Assembly (NCBI RefSeq): GCF_000340215.1
Contig: NW_006921532.1
Location: 6,910,550-6,974,549 of the forward strand
DNA: 64,000 nt
Reading direction: 5' to 3'
Source of the DNA: Pseudocercospora fijiensis CIRAD86
Taxonomy: Eukaryota > Ascomycota > Dothideomycetes > Mycosphaerellales > Mycosphaerellaceae
A model generated the notes under the pieces. It worked only from the letters and a program-made list of their open reading frames with translations, had not been told where the DNA came from and searched no databases. The number at the start of each line of letters is the position of its first letter. Position 1 is the stretch's first letter. The position numbers and the translations under genes are program-made. This document shows positions 1 through 12,513 of this stretch, one piece after another.

Positions 1-546
1 AATCTAATCTAGGGCTTTAAAATCCTTACCTATAGTCGTAACGCGATTTACGTAGATAGCTATAAGGACAATAGCTAAAATAGTATTAGTATAGTTCCAA
101 AAGAGGTAGTGGAATTTAGTAGGAAATTCTACCTAGATATCTTCCGCAGTTACTACTTTAATAGTAATAATACTACTATATATAGTCTAACTATCTAGTA
201 TAAAGACCCGGCTAGAGGTACTAGCTATAGTAATCTTATAAGTAACCTAACTCTATTACTAGGAAATATAATAAATATCTATACTACGGTAGGCTATACT
301 AAATAAGTTAGCTATTTAGTAGGAATAGGCCTACTACCGTCTCTATATACCGGCTCCGAGTGCCGACTATGCCTCTAGATTTAACTCCCCCCTATCTCGA
401 AGGCTAAGGTACCGAGTAGAACCCCTATACCTTATATCTACTCGGTTATCGCGGAGCGCCTATAAGTAAGATATTAAAAAAGTATATAAAATATACGAGA
501 AGAGCATCCTAGGATATAGGTCGTTAGTAAATAATAGTAGTACGCC

Positions 547-2415
547 TAGTTATTTATATAGTACGTTACTCTAAACGACTAGGAGCCTATATTATCTCGT
601 ACTTCGCTTATAAGACTATATTATATACGACCGGGTAAGTATAGTAGGGAGGTAGAGGTAGTATCTTAGAACGAGGCTTCTATATATCTTAAAATCTCTT
701 ATACGGGCTATACGTTCTTCTTCGTTAGACTCGTAGGTAGAGTCGTCGCTAGACTCTACTAACTTATACTATCGATCTCCTCCCTAGTTATCCTAGCTAT
801 ACGAGTAGCGGTAAGCGATAATATCTAGATCGTATAACGATCTCTCTTCTTCTTTAGTTATATATACTTCTACTTCTTAGTATAGTTAAACTACGAATAC
901 TATTAAGGCAAGCCGGGATATAGAAAGAAACTAGTCTAAATATAGCTCGTCTCTGTAATAATCGAGTAAACATAAGGCGCTAGGTTTCTACTTCGTACCT
1001 TATATCTAGGTATAACGCGGGAATAAAACTAGGAGTATAGCCGGTATATATAGCTAGTAAAAGGATGCGAAAATAGGCCTCCTCCTAGGTTAATAGAACG
1101 ACTAAATACAAATCCTAATTAATCCGCTATAAACCGACGCCAAATCTTAGCTAGAAGCTATATATTTTTATATTAAAGAGCAACCCGCTTCGTATAGATA
1201 GTAAGGAGGTTAGAAAGCTTAAACTCGGTTATAAGAAATATCTAGGGTTGCGTTAGTCTACTTTACCCCTCGCCTACGTTCGGGGATTTAAACTATACAT
1301 AAAGACGCACTTTCTAAGTAGGCTATACGTAAAAGTCGACGATAGCACTATTATAGAGTAAATATAATAGGAAACTAAATATAAGTACGATAAGAGATAA
1401 GAAACAGTAGATTTCCGCTATATTAGTAACTAGTAAATTGCGACTAAGGACCTTAATCTAGCCTCTTAGCAAAACTCTAGTCTACTATATAATCGATTAC
1501 TTTATATATCGGCCTATATATCTATTATATAATCTACTACCCTCTCCGCCCTCTCTGCCTTAGTTAACCGCTTAGTACGTACCCTCTTTATATTTTCGCC
1601 CTTTTTACGCCCTATACTAAGTTTTCTATACTCTTTATATACTAGAAAGAAAGAATGCGAGGAATACGCGCCTTAGAATAAGGTAGACTAGCTTACTAAG
1701 GATTATATAAGAAAACGGCGGTAGTAAAGTCTATAGCTATAATATACTCGGATAAGGCTATATATATAATATTTAGACTCGCGGTTCCTTACTATACCTA
1801 CCTAGATATCCGAATAGGACTAGAATATACGATTATATCGAGGTTTACGTATAGCCTACTAAGAAAGTGCGATTCTATATATAGTTGAAATCCCCGCGAC
1901 TACGGGATAAAGTATAACTAACGAAACCCCGGATACCTTCGTAGCTTTCGAGAGATTACTAATCGCTATAGCCGTAAATTATATACTAGACTTAAAATCT
2001 AATATAATTACTTAGACAAGTCGCTAGAAGGGAGTTATAGAGATTAAAAGCTCGGTCTACCTTTTATCTTAGAATAGCCGGATCTCGCGAAGGGTAATAG
2101 TATCCGGTTTAAGGCGCCGCTTCTTTATCGTCTAAACCTACCTTTTACCCTTTTTTATAGAAGAATAGCTTTTCTTCGTAATAGTCTTCGTCTGTCTACC
2201 TTTTTAGCTACTCTATCCTTCTTATATCTACCTAAAGTATTCTTATTTCGTAGTACTGTTTTCCGAGTAACCCCCTTCCCTTATATATACTATATATAGT
2301 ATTCCTCTTCCGATATTTCGTTCTCGCTACGGTCTTCCTATACTTAGCTTACTTTACTCGTACTCTATTCTAAGTTCTAAAGGTATCTTTATATACGTTC
2401 GGGCGACGAAGGTAT
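547..2415 (-). pseudogene. RIP-decayed histone H3-fold protein, left-arm copy, split by insert
   Basis: Inverted-repeat counterpart of the plus-strand copy at 2620-3790, read on the minus strand. It carries the same basic tail (ARTKYRK near 2325) and the same H3 core. The core is broken in alpha-2, within the codons for EATEAFLV, by the 693-bp element at 1241-1933. Stops are TAA/TAG as expected from RIP. The endpoints are projected from the right-arm copy. Confidence 0.65.
1241..1933. mobile_element. MITE-like DNA element with ~55-bp terminal inverted repeats, TA target
   Basis: Present in the left palindrome arm and absent from the matching site in the right arm (near 3098-3103), so it is an insertion. 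The left end TCTAGGGTTGCGTTAG and the complement of the right end TCCGGGGTTTCGTTAG begin inverted repeats of about 55 bp that share ACTTTA, CCC and GGGGATTT blocks. TA flanks both sides (1239-1240 and 1934-1935), as for Tc1/mariner-type elements. At 693 bp with no visible transposase it is probably non-autonomous. Confidence 0.72.
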
Positions 2416-2573
2416 ATCGCTAAGACCTAGAAAAATTAATAAGCCTATAATTGTAAAGAGATATTTATACTTCTTATACTCTAGACTAAATAGTCTTCTA
2501 TTAAACCGTCCTAGTCGGTTATCGTTAGATTCGTAATTAGGATAGTCCGTGTCCTTACTAGGAAGTATTATAG

Positions 2574-4150
2574 AATATCTCTTTACGATTATAGGCTTAT
2601 TAATTTTCTAGGTCCTAGCGATATACCTTCGTCGTCTAAGCGCATATAAAGATACCTTTAGAGCCTAAAGCGCAAGGTTAAAGCAAGCTAAGTATAGGGA
2701 GACTGTAGCGAGAACCAGATATCGGAAGAGTAAGACTCTCCGTAGTATATATAAGGGAAGGGGGTTCCTCGGAAAACAGTACCGAAAAACAAGAAGGCCT
2801 TAGATAGATAAGAGAAGGCTAAAAGGAGTAGGTACACGAAGACTATCGTAAAGAAAAGTTATTCTTCTATTAAAAAAGGGTATAAGGTAGGACTCGACGA
2901 TAAAGAAGTAGTACTTTAAACTAGGTACTATTACCCTTCGCTAGATCCGGCTATTCTAAGACAAAAGAGGGACCGAGTTTTTAATCCCTAAGACTCTCTT
3001 CTAGCGACTCGTCCGAGAAATTATATTAGATTTTTAGTCTAGTATACGATTTACGGCTAAGGCGATTAATGCTCTTTAGGAAGCTACGGAGGCATTTCTT
3101 GTAACCGAGTTTAAGCTTTATAACCTCCTTGCTATTTATACGAAGCGGGGTACTCTTTAATATAAAGATATATAGCTTCTAGCTAAAATTCGGCGTCGGT
3201 TTATAGCGGATTAGTTAGACTTTGTATTTAGTCGTTAGATTAACCTAGGAGGAGGCCTATTTTCGCATCCTTTTACTAGCTATATATACCGGCTATACTC
3301 CTAGTTTTATTCCCGCGTTATACCTAGATATAAGGTACGAAGTAGAAACCTAGCGCCCTATATTTACTCGGCTATTATAGAGAAGAGCCATATTTAAATT
3401 AGTTTCTTCGTATATCGCGACCGAGTAGATAGTTAGCGAAAGGGCGATAGAACGTTTATAATACGTATCTATTTAGACCTAAAATACAAAGGTCCTAAGG
3501 AGCCCTAATATACTAACTATAAAGAGATTCTTTAGTATTAGCACTTTAATCTTCTATACTACGAGGCAGATAGTAAGCCTACGAGAGAGAAATTTTAATA
3601 AGAGATTCTCTATAATACGTAGCGCTATTATATAGCGACAGATACGTACTAAGTCCGGCAACTCGAAGAAGATTAAGATAGCGACTAAGGAAGAGATCGA
3701 TAGTATACTAGTAGAGTCGAGGTCTTATAAGCGAAGTACGAGATAATATAGGCTCTAGGTCGTATAGAGTAACGTACTATATAAATAACTAGGCGTGCGA
3801 CTCTTATTTACTTACGACCTATATCCTAGGATACTCTTCTTATACTTTTTATACTCTTTTCTAATACCTTACCTATAAGCGCTCCGCGACAACCGAGTAA
3901 ATATAAGCTATAGGGTTTCCGCTCGGTACCTTAGCCTCCGAGATAGGGCGGAGTTAAATTTAGAGCGATAGCCGGCACTCGTAGCCGGCATACAGAGATG
4001 GTAGTAGGCCTTTTCCTACTAAATAACTAGCTTGTTTAGTATAGCCTACCTAACATTTCTCATATTTCCTAGTAATAGGCCTAGGTTATTTATAAGATTA
4101 CTGTAGCTAGTAAGGCAATTACTAAAGAATATCTATACTATAGTAGGATA
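2574..4150 (+). repeat. Right arm of ~4-kb inverted repeat
   Basis: Reverse complement of the left arm, uninterrupted. It carries the more complete copy of the histone-fold frame on the plus strand. Similarity to the left arm fades near 4150, where the two outer flanks differ. Confidence 0.9.
2620..3790 (+). pseudogene. RIP-decayed histone H3-fold protein, right-arm copy
   Basis: Frame with codons starting at positions equal to 2 modulo 3. Read through TAA/TAG it gives a basic N-terminal tail (ARTRYRKSK at about 2708), then an H3 core. Recognisable are LGTITLR (RPGTVALREIR region), TEFLIPK, RLVREI, RFTAKAINAL, EATEAFLV, YNLLAI, TKRGTL, KDI and LLAKIRRRF, ending near 3202. These align colinearly with the alpha-N to alpha-3 helices of histone H3. 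Loop 1 is short as in H3, not lengthened as in CENP-A. The same frame then continues about 185 codons beyond the usual H3 end with no frameshift seen, so the fold may sit inside a protein of roughly 390 residues. The true start and end are unknown. The H3 identity is firm by motif order; the extension is inference. Confidence 0.75.
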
Positions 4151-4638
4151 CTATTATTACGCCGAGTGTTTGTTAAAAGGAGGCTTTTGCCTATTACTAT
4201 ACCGGCTATATATACCGGCTATATTTCAAAGTTTGCCGCACCTGCCTTTTTTAGCCGTATCTAACTTCTTTTCTTGCTCTAACGTTACTATAATATAGGC
4301 TTGCGCGACGCTTACTCTATTACCTAGCGATACCGCGATACTACCTCTCTCGCTATATTTAACCTTCGTATCGATACCTATACCTCTACGCTCTATATCT
4401 ACTACCTCCGTAATATCCTCGCTCCGCGCGCGCCTTCGTATACCTTCGTAACGTACTTTCTTTATTAATTCGACGACTTTTATAATACCGAGTCTACTTA
4501 ACTAAGTTATAACGACTCGTACGAAGGGACCTACTACTTCTACGGGTTATAATAAGACCGGAAGTAGTAGAACGAGTATAGTATATTAACGCAAGAAGGC
4601 TACTACTACTACCGCTAGCTCTAGTACTAGAAAGAGCG

Positions 4639-4738
4639 NNNNNNNNNNNNNNNNNNNNNNNNNNNNNNNNNNNNNNNNNNNNNNNNNNNNNNNNNNNNNN
4701 NNNNNNNNNNNNNNNNNNNNNNNNNNNNNNNNNNNNNN
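4639..4738. other. Assembly gap, 100 N
   Basis: Exactly 100 N, the usual placeholder for a gap of unknown length between contigs. Continuity of order and orientation across this point rests on scaffolding only. Confidence 0.99.
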
Positions 4739-4739
4739 C

Positions 4740-7700
4740 GACGACTAGGCAAGACGACGACTAGCGCTTCTACTACTAGTAGCAATAATCGCACGAAGCG
4801 TCGATAGCGCCTAGGAAGTAAGTCCTATCTATAGCCGGTAGCGTAGCCGGCATTCTTACTATTCTTTTACTAATCCTTCTTTAGCCGTAGCCCTTCGTTA
4901 GATTCGGATATATTAGAAGGATACTAAACTCCTAATCCGTAAAGCTCCTTTCTAACGACTTATTCGTAAAATTGCCTAGTATATTATATAGGACCTTCGC
5001 TTCTAAGCCTCTATAATAGATACCCTTTAAGAGGCTTTAGAAGCCTACCTTATTTGTATCTACGAATATATATTTCTCTTCTACCTCTTTTCGAACTATA
5101 CTAATACTATTTTAGCTATTGTCCTTACAGCTATCTACGCGAAGCGTATTACGATTATAGATAAGATTTTAAAGCCCTCGATTAGATTCTAAAAGGCTAG
5201 AATGTCTATATTCGAAATAGTACTACTATATAGGATAGATATTATAGTAGGAAGGATGTTCTTAGTGTTATCTATAAGCGTTTTCTATATACGAAATAAG
5301 CCGCTATTATACGGCGCTATATACCGCGCTCTAAATACTCCCTAAGTATATATATATATATAGTATAGTATACTTTATTAGCCGTACGGAATAGAAGTCT
5401 TCAAAAATCCCGTTAGTACTAAGGAGTAACAACGCCGGCTACGCTACCGGCTACGCTAATAGCTACGCTACTAGGTCTTTTAAAGAACTAGAAGAAGATA
5501 GATATTTTAGTTAATTTGTATTAGTTTAGATTTTTATAAAAAGAAAATAGGGAAAAGGAAGGAAGGTTAAAGAGCCTAATACTTATAGTTATAGGCATTA
5601 TCCCTGTTTTCTAGACTATATTATATACCTGCCTTCGCAACTCTACCTAATACTTACTCTAAATATCCTTATACTCTACCTACTAGAAATTCAACTAGAT
5701 ACCTAGACCTATAGCTGCCTCTATATCTTTTACTATCTTCTATAGGTTAAAGGACTCCTCTATAGCAGCCTCTACATCCTTATATAATACGAAGTTACTA
5801 CCTACCCTACCCTTTATATCTACTAAATAACTAAGAGTTCTAAGGAACGAACTAGCATTCGGCCTTAGTATAGCGAGTAACTAGTAGAACGTAGTATAGA
5901 GCTATTTTATAGCTCTTTTATATACTATACCGATACCGAGGGAAGAGCTATCCTATTACTTAATATTAGAGAATAGTTTAGTAGGAAAGTGTTAGAACTT
6001 CTTAAAGAGGGCTTCTAGGGAAATCGATAAGTTCTACCTAGATATAGATAATAATATTCTACCGAGTAGTTAGGGAATTAAATAGCGAGCGAAAGGATGA
6101 AATTTATACCTAATAAGTGTAGTTTCTAAACTAAACCATAATAGCTTGTATATATATATGCTCGTAATTAGTTAGTGCCCTTAGCTAATTATCTATAGAT
6201 TTAGGGTTATATAAGTACCTTCCTACAACTAAAAAATGCCGGCTACGCTACCGGCTATACTCTCGTGTCTTATAAAGGGCTTGCTTCGAGTTACGTATAT
6301 ATTCTTATACTTCTTAGAAACCGATAAATTCTATAATTCGAACTAGCTACTCCTATAGTTGCTTAGCAAACTAACCTAAACCAAACTAGATCTTTAGCTT
6401 AGCAAACTAAACTAAACTAAACTAACCCGAACTACTACGGGGTCTAGTCTCGACTCGTACGAGTTCCATACTACTTTAGGTACCGCTACCTAGCTTCCCT
6501 ATTTTTTATAGTATCCCGTTATACTTCTTAGTAGATATAATATATAGTTTTCGTCCCCGTTGTAATTATACCGTAGTTAACTAAAGCTAAGGCGAATAAC
6601 GCCGTAGGCTTAGAGCTAGTACTACTATATTAAAAGGGCATATAAGGCTACAGTTATTATTAAGTATATTGTCTCTACGAATACAAAACTAAAGAGCTTA
6701 CTTACGAGTCGGGTAGAATCGAGTATAACAACGCTTACTAACGATAATAATAGTTATCTTCGGCTACTTCTCCTTACTACCGTAGAGCTTCGTAAAGGCC
6801 TTTTCGAAAGACGGTAGTTCTATCTACAGGACTAGTTTATACTAGCCTTCCGAGACGCTATTCCGGTAAATAATAACTTTGTTTAGTAGAGAGCTATTCT
6901 TCTTATACTACAAATTTAGACGCTTAATTACCGTTTCTTCGAGCCTATTAGCTGTTTCTTAGCGGCTATCCTACATACAGATCGAGCCTAGCTATTAGAG
7001 TACATACTTATTAACGCTAGTAATAAGCGTAGCTATTAATAGCGTACCTTCGAGGAGCCTAGCGACGGGTAGGTAATATTAATACTAAATAGTAGTGTTG
7101 TCTCGTTATCGAGCAGTTCACCACTAAAGGCATTTAGTACACAGTACGCTACGCTACTATCCTTTAAGTTAAACTTAAGTACTAGATTACTAATATATAT
7201 GCCCTATCTAATAGGCTTCTAAAGCTTCGATCCTAGAGAGTAGATAGTATATATACTAAATTTAATATTACTAAATTATTTAATACGAGCGTATAACTAC
7301 TTATCGGCTTCCGGAATAAATACAAAGAGGAACCTAATACCTATACTCTCCTAGGCCGCTATCGCGAAGATATTAGTATTATATTACGTAGCTAGCGGTT
7401 ACTAAAGTCGCGATTCTATATAGTAGTAAGGGTCTCTAGTAAGATTTCCTACGTAGGCTTAATACGCTAGCCTATACTAATACTATATAACTTTATATAC
7501 TTTTTAACTCTCTTAATTAAGTTTTAAGATTACCTAGGTCCCTATATAGCGTATTGCCTCGATTGCCTTTACGGTTAATAATTAAAAACGACTACCTATT
7601 AGATTTTCTAGGTCTAGTAAACTTAACGCCCTATAAGTTCTAGGAGCCCTTCTACGGCGTAACAGGTTTCGAATTCGAACTACAGCTTACGTAAAGAGTA

Positions 7701-8855
7701 TCTAGGATATAGTCGGATACTATAATTATACTAGGACCTACCGAGAAGCTAAATAGCCTTATAGAAGTTAACTAAGGATTACTATTAGGATTAGTAAGAC
7801 AGAAGAGTTATATACTATTCCTAAGTCTAGTACCGGGAGTTCTAGTAACAGATATAGCGTTAAGATTTAAAAATCTAGCTACGAATTTAAGTATCTTAGA
7901 AGTCTAGTTGCTACTAAGTAGGCGTCGATAAGGCTAGCTAGGACGGACTATATATAACTTTATAGGCAGATATTAGTAATTAGCGCACGTACCGACGTTA
8001 AGTACTAGACGATCTAGGTACCTACTAGTAAGGGCAATTCCGTAGTACTAACGAAAGTAATTATTAACCGTAATCTATCGTAGTATAGTATTTATAGGGT
8101 CGATAAAGCAGAATATAACCTAGTTAGTATTACTTAAACGCTAGACCTAATTCTTGTCGGCGACCTTCGTAAAGCCGATAACAGTCCTAATCTTAACTCT
8201 AATTAGCTCTTACTAGCTATCTTTTATATCGGCGGTATCGACCTTTAATATACAAAAGAAAGCTTTAAGCTAGTTAAGATTACTAGTACGCGCGTTAGCC
8301 TAAAGCTAAAGTAGAAGTCTAGGTTAGTAAAAGGCACTAGCGGTAAGGTTTAAATTAACTAGTAGACGCCGGTTAACTACTAGGCGAATAGAGGAGTAGT
8401 AGCCTTGCAGTACTTATAGCCTCCGCCTAAATCGGAAAGCTCCTTTCTAGATAGCTATAGTATAGATAGAATTTGTTTTAGCCTACGTTATAAACGGTAT
8501 TAGTCTCGTCTAGCGCCCTAGTTTAGACGATGTTTATAAGTAGTAGTATAATTTAGAGTATTAGGCATTTCAAATATTTCTTTAAATATTCTCCTATTCT
8601 TTTCTAATATTATACTAAAACTATCGTCTAGGCCCGTCGTAGTACCACAAGCTTAATAAGAGAGTAAATTAGGCTATAAAATTAAAACAATTCTAGGATA
8701 TCCTATTAAGTAGTCTCCTATTACTAAAATTTACCCTTATCTTCCTAACGGGTAGATAGGGTATTATTTGTTTATATATATTAGTAGATACTAAGATAAT
8801 ATTAATAGAAACTACTATACCGTTACTACTAGACAACTTAGTCCTAAATAAAATT
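4740..8855. other. RIP-decayed sequence, no identifiable gene
   Basis: About 4.1 kb of TA-rich RIP sequence. Plus-strand stretches near 6600-7400 and 7530-8540 give runs of plausible protein broken by TAA/TAG, but no family was recognised. Only the GC-rich motif noted separately stands out. Confidence 0.5.
4834..6259. repeat. GC-rich 24-bp motif as inverted pair, with internal copies
   Basis: The motif GCCGGTAGCGTAGCCGGC at about 4837-4854 recurs inverted as GCCGGCTACGCTACCGGC at about 6239-6256. A tandem partial copy lies at 5433-5475. Related CCGGC motifs occur at 350-366, 3969-3991 and 4198-4222. The pair could be the termini of a 1.4-kb element or simply dispersed GC motifs. No transposase was recognised between them. 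Confidence 0.4.
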
Positions 8856-8857
8856 AA

Positions 8858-9185
8858 TATATAGATCGAATACGTACCTCGAATCTAGCGCGAATCTAAC
8901 GCCGCTTTCTATCTGGAAAGCAAAATACGTTTGATTAAATTTCTCGGCGGTCTCTTAATATAACCTAATAAAAAGTATATCGTTAGAACCGCGCAATCTT
9001 ATTCTATCTGGTATAAAACTTTCGTATAAATCGAGAACGTATCTCGAATCTAAGACGAATCTAACGCTGCCTTTCTAATCGGAAAGCGGTATACGTTATT
9101 TGGATATCTAGGCGGTCTCTAGATGTATTTTAGTTAAAAGTACCTAGTTCGAACCGCGTAATAAGGTTCTATATTCTAACTAGCT
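8858..9185. repeat. Two tandem copies of a ~170-bp unit
   Basis: Unit 1 (about 8861-9020) and unit 2 (about 9035-9185) share CTCGAATCTA, GCGAATCTAACG-like, GGAAAGC, GGCGGTCTCT and a terminal GAACCGCG block. Unit 2 contains AGTTCGAACCGC, which resembles an RNA polymerase III B box. The units could be a tRNA-derived or SINE-like repeat, but no complete A box or cloverleaf was confirmed. Confidence 0.5.
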
Positions 9186-9980
9186 CGATACTATCGTACT
9201 ACGAGCGGATATTATACTACTTGTAATTAGTATTAGCTACGTCAAATACTACGAAAGGGTCTGAGAGAGGTGCTTAGGTTGTTGCCTCGCCCCTCCTAGT
9301 ACCTAGACATATATAGCAAACCGGGCCTATAGTCTCTAAAAATAGGGGACGTTAGGCTATTCCCTATACCCTAGGAACTCGCTTAGCTAAACTTAAGTTT
9401 TCGGATTTTATATATTATAAGTTAAAACCGTCGGTATTATATATAATTATTATTAATATATTGTCTTCTAGACGCGGTAAGGTATAATAGTACCCGCTAA
9501 ATTCGGATTTACGTATTTCGAGGTATAGTTGTTGCTTATTATTATAGTATCGTAGTATTATCGTTAGTCTTACTAGTATACGTTAGAATTCTCGGTTAGT
9601 CCTATAGAGTATCTATACTAATAGTTGCCTATATAGCGATAGCACAATAAGGAACCTAGATATACTCTAAATTACCTTACTCCCTATACTTTATACTATA
9701 AGAATTCGAATAGTATTAATAAAGGCCTACTATAGGCGGAAGAGAGGGTTCTAAGAGGGGATTCTTCCCCCTAGTATAGCGCTAGGACTTGTTACTAGAA
9801 TACAGACACCCTTATTAACCTAGTATAATATACTATTCCTATATTATCCTAATAGAGGTGCTATTATAGTGCGCTATATACTATAGTATAAATTATAAGT
9901 AGACTCTTCTAACTACTAAGTATAGCTATATATACTACGATAGGTTATACTACCTATAGAACCTTATACTATTATAGCTA
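9186..9980. other. Unassigned RIP-decayed sequence
   Basis: No coding or repeat structure was recognised between the tandem units and the trinucleotide tract. Confidence 0.4.
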
Positions 9981-9981
9981 A

Positions 9982-10197
<216 letters not shown>

Positions 10198-10200
10198 GAG

Positions 10201-11600
10201 TATTAGCCTCCGCTTAGTACTACCTACTAGGAATCTAATTTACTAGTAACATTTAATTTGCTATATAGGCCTCTAACCGTATACTAATTATATAGGTTAA
10301 CCTACTATTTGTCGAGATATAGTTAATACTATAAGGAGCTATAACTAGCTAGCAATAGTTAATACCTAAATAGTAACTACTCGCCTATCGGATTAAGTAT
10401 ATACGTTATATTCGCGTTAGACTTTGCGATACTCGTTAAATATTATTATAAATCTAAGCGTTTATAGAGGCAAAATATGTAGCTAGAACTAGGCAATAGT
10501 TCAGATTAATATACTATTAGTCGAGGTATAGCTCAATTTAATTTACTATATAGTATTATATTTAGTCTAGTAGCTATTAATATACTAGGTATCTATCTTA
10601 GATCTTAGGTAGATAAAATATTTAGAAGGTTATAATTGTAACTCTTAAGCCTATAGGTAGCCTATATAGACTAGAATAATCCTTAGGTTGCCTTGTATTC
10701 TCCTATATAGAAACCCTTTTTCTTCGGGCCTAGAGGCTAGTAGATAAAGCTTAGGTCCCTTCGTATTAGAATACTAGTTATACTCCTAGTGCTTATTTAA
10801 TAGGTTTTAAGTTACTATCTATAAGATACTACTAGTATTCCTATAAAGTCGTCTAGTAATATGCTAGCTCTACGTTCTTTAGTACTCCTAATAGTATAAG
10901 GTTTTATTCTATTTTTATAATAGACTATTACTAGTATATATTAGTAGGATAACGAGTCGAAGGCTAATTACAAGTATACGAAGATATACCTAGTATATTA
11001 GTTTAAGTATTATATATAACGAGATTATAGTAGAGTACTCTATTAGGGTCGAATAAGACATACTAAGTGTATGCGTAGACACATAGCTATACGTTTACGT
11101 ATATCGGATCGGGAGACCGGCAATCCCGGATACGAAGATTCTATTATGCTAGGATTATATATTACGCTAAGTAAGGATATAATATCTTTGCGCTTTTCTA
11201 TACGCTCGAACCCTCTTCTTCTTTCTCTACTACAAACTACTCGTACGTATTAGACCTAGAGCCCTCTATATATACCTATACGCATTCCTAATTCGCTTAG
11301 TACTAGAATCAATTCTAGTGTTTATATATACATCCGCACAAAGCTATATATATAGCAGTCGACTATACCGTAGGATATTAAGGGCTACGTATTCCCGAGC
11401 TCGCTCGTTAACGGTAGCGTAAGTACATTCCTATAGCTATACGTCGCTATATACTAATACGTAAACAGAGCAGCTACCGCAAGTACAAAAAGCGTCTACT
11501 TGCTAGCGAGCTAGTCTCTCTACTAATTCTAGATATCGTCGTAAGCATTCTTCTACCCTTACCTATCTATATACTTATATATATAGATATGCCTAAAGAA
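10201..11600. other. Unassigned RIP-decayed sequence
   Basis: No gene or repeat was recognised. A 60-codon open stretch at 11071-11253 has no visible family motif and is likely chance. Confidence 0.4.
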
Positions 11601-11659
11601 GAAAGTGCCCGCTATTCGCCTTTTTATAGGTAAGGTCGTTTGTCGTATACCGGCTAGTA

Positions 11660-12513
11660 CTAAAAACTAGAGTCGATTTATCGACGCTACGGAGGATAAC
11701 GGGTATAGTTATACTATTACATATATCTATATATAGCACTAATCTCTATAGTAATAAGAGTTTAGAGGATATATACGACGAGGAGGGCATATATTATATA
11801 TAACCTAGCCTTCGCGTATACCTATATATTCTACTAATACTTGCGTAGATAATATACCGCGATATAAGGACACTCGCGACGCATATTTAGTATAGGGTAT
11901 ATATTATCCCCGAATAGATCTACTTATACTTATGCCTTTATAGTATAGCGGCGTCGTCGAAGAGGGACGTAAGGAAGATAGCAAGCGGGATACCGGCGGT
12001 CGCTATATCCCGGAAGACAAGTTAAAGCGCTATATAGGTATAGCTATACCTATATATTTGCCTATTAATTCCTATTAACGAGCCTTAGAATTCTACGACC
12101 GCCTCTAGGAGATATACGAGGACGAGGCGCGAGAGTATACGTAAGTCTACGATTATAGATATGCGTATTCTAACACCTATCTAGTAAGGGTCCCTCTAAG
12201 GCGACCTCGAAGAAGGCCGATATAGGTAGCGACGAGACTAGCGACGAGGGCAGCGACGAGACTAGCGTCGAGGCTAGCGACGCGGCTAGCGACTAGACTA
12301 AGAACGAGGCTAAGAGCGAGGCTAAGAACGAGGCTAAAAGCAAGGCCAAGAACGAGGCTAAAAACAAGGCTAAGAATAAGGCGAAAAGCAAGGCTACCGA
12401 TATAGCTACCGATAAGCCCTCTACTAAAGGTCCTAAGACCCCGACTATAGTTATTAAGTCGTCTATAGAGGACGAGGACGAGGACGAGGAAATGGATTCT
12501 AGGTCTAAGTAAG
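11660..12513 (+). pseudogene. Decayed frame ending in Ser-Asp-Glu and Ala-Lys-Asn-Glu repeats
   Basis: From about 12200 the plus strand reads SKATSKKADIGSDE, then repeats of ASDE/GSDE type, then tetrapeptide-like units KNEA, KSEA, KNKA and KSKA, then ATDIATDKP. It ends in an acidic patch EDEDEDEE before a TAA at about 12510-12512. Few stops interrupt this tail. The upstream part (11660-12200) is in the same frame with TAA/TAG breaks and shows no recognised domain. A charged, low-complexity C-terminal tail is typical of nuclear proteins, but the identity is unknown. Confidence 0.5.

Larger units (their letters stand above)
190..2463 (-). repeat. Left arm of ~4-kb inverted repeat (palindrome)
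   Basis: This stretch is the reverse complement of about 2574-4150. Matched blocks include 361-617 with 3721-3980, 1063-1180 with 3150-3272, and 2398-2462 with 2574-2640. The mismatches noticed are mainly transitions. The left arm is about 690 bp longer because of the insert at 1241-1933. About 110 bp of unpaired spacer (2464-2573) separates the arms. Confidence 0.9.

Noticed and set aside
2702..3238. Calling the histone-like frame a centromeric CENP-A
   Set aside because: Loop 1 is not lengthened and the Trp typical of CENP-A in that region is absent. Generic H3-like is the safer call.
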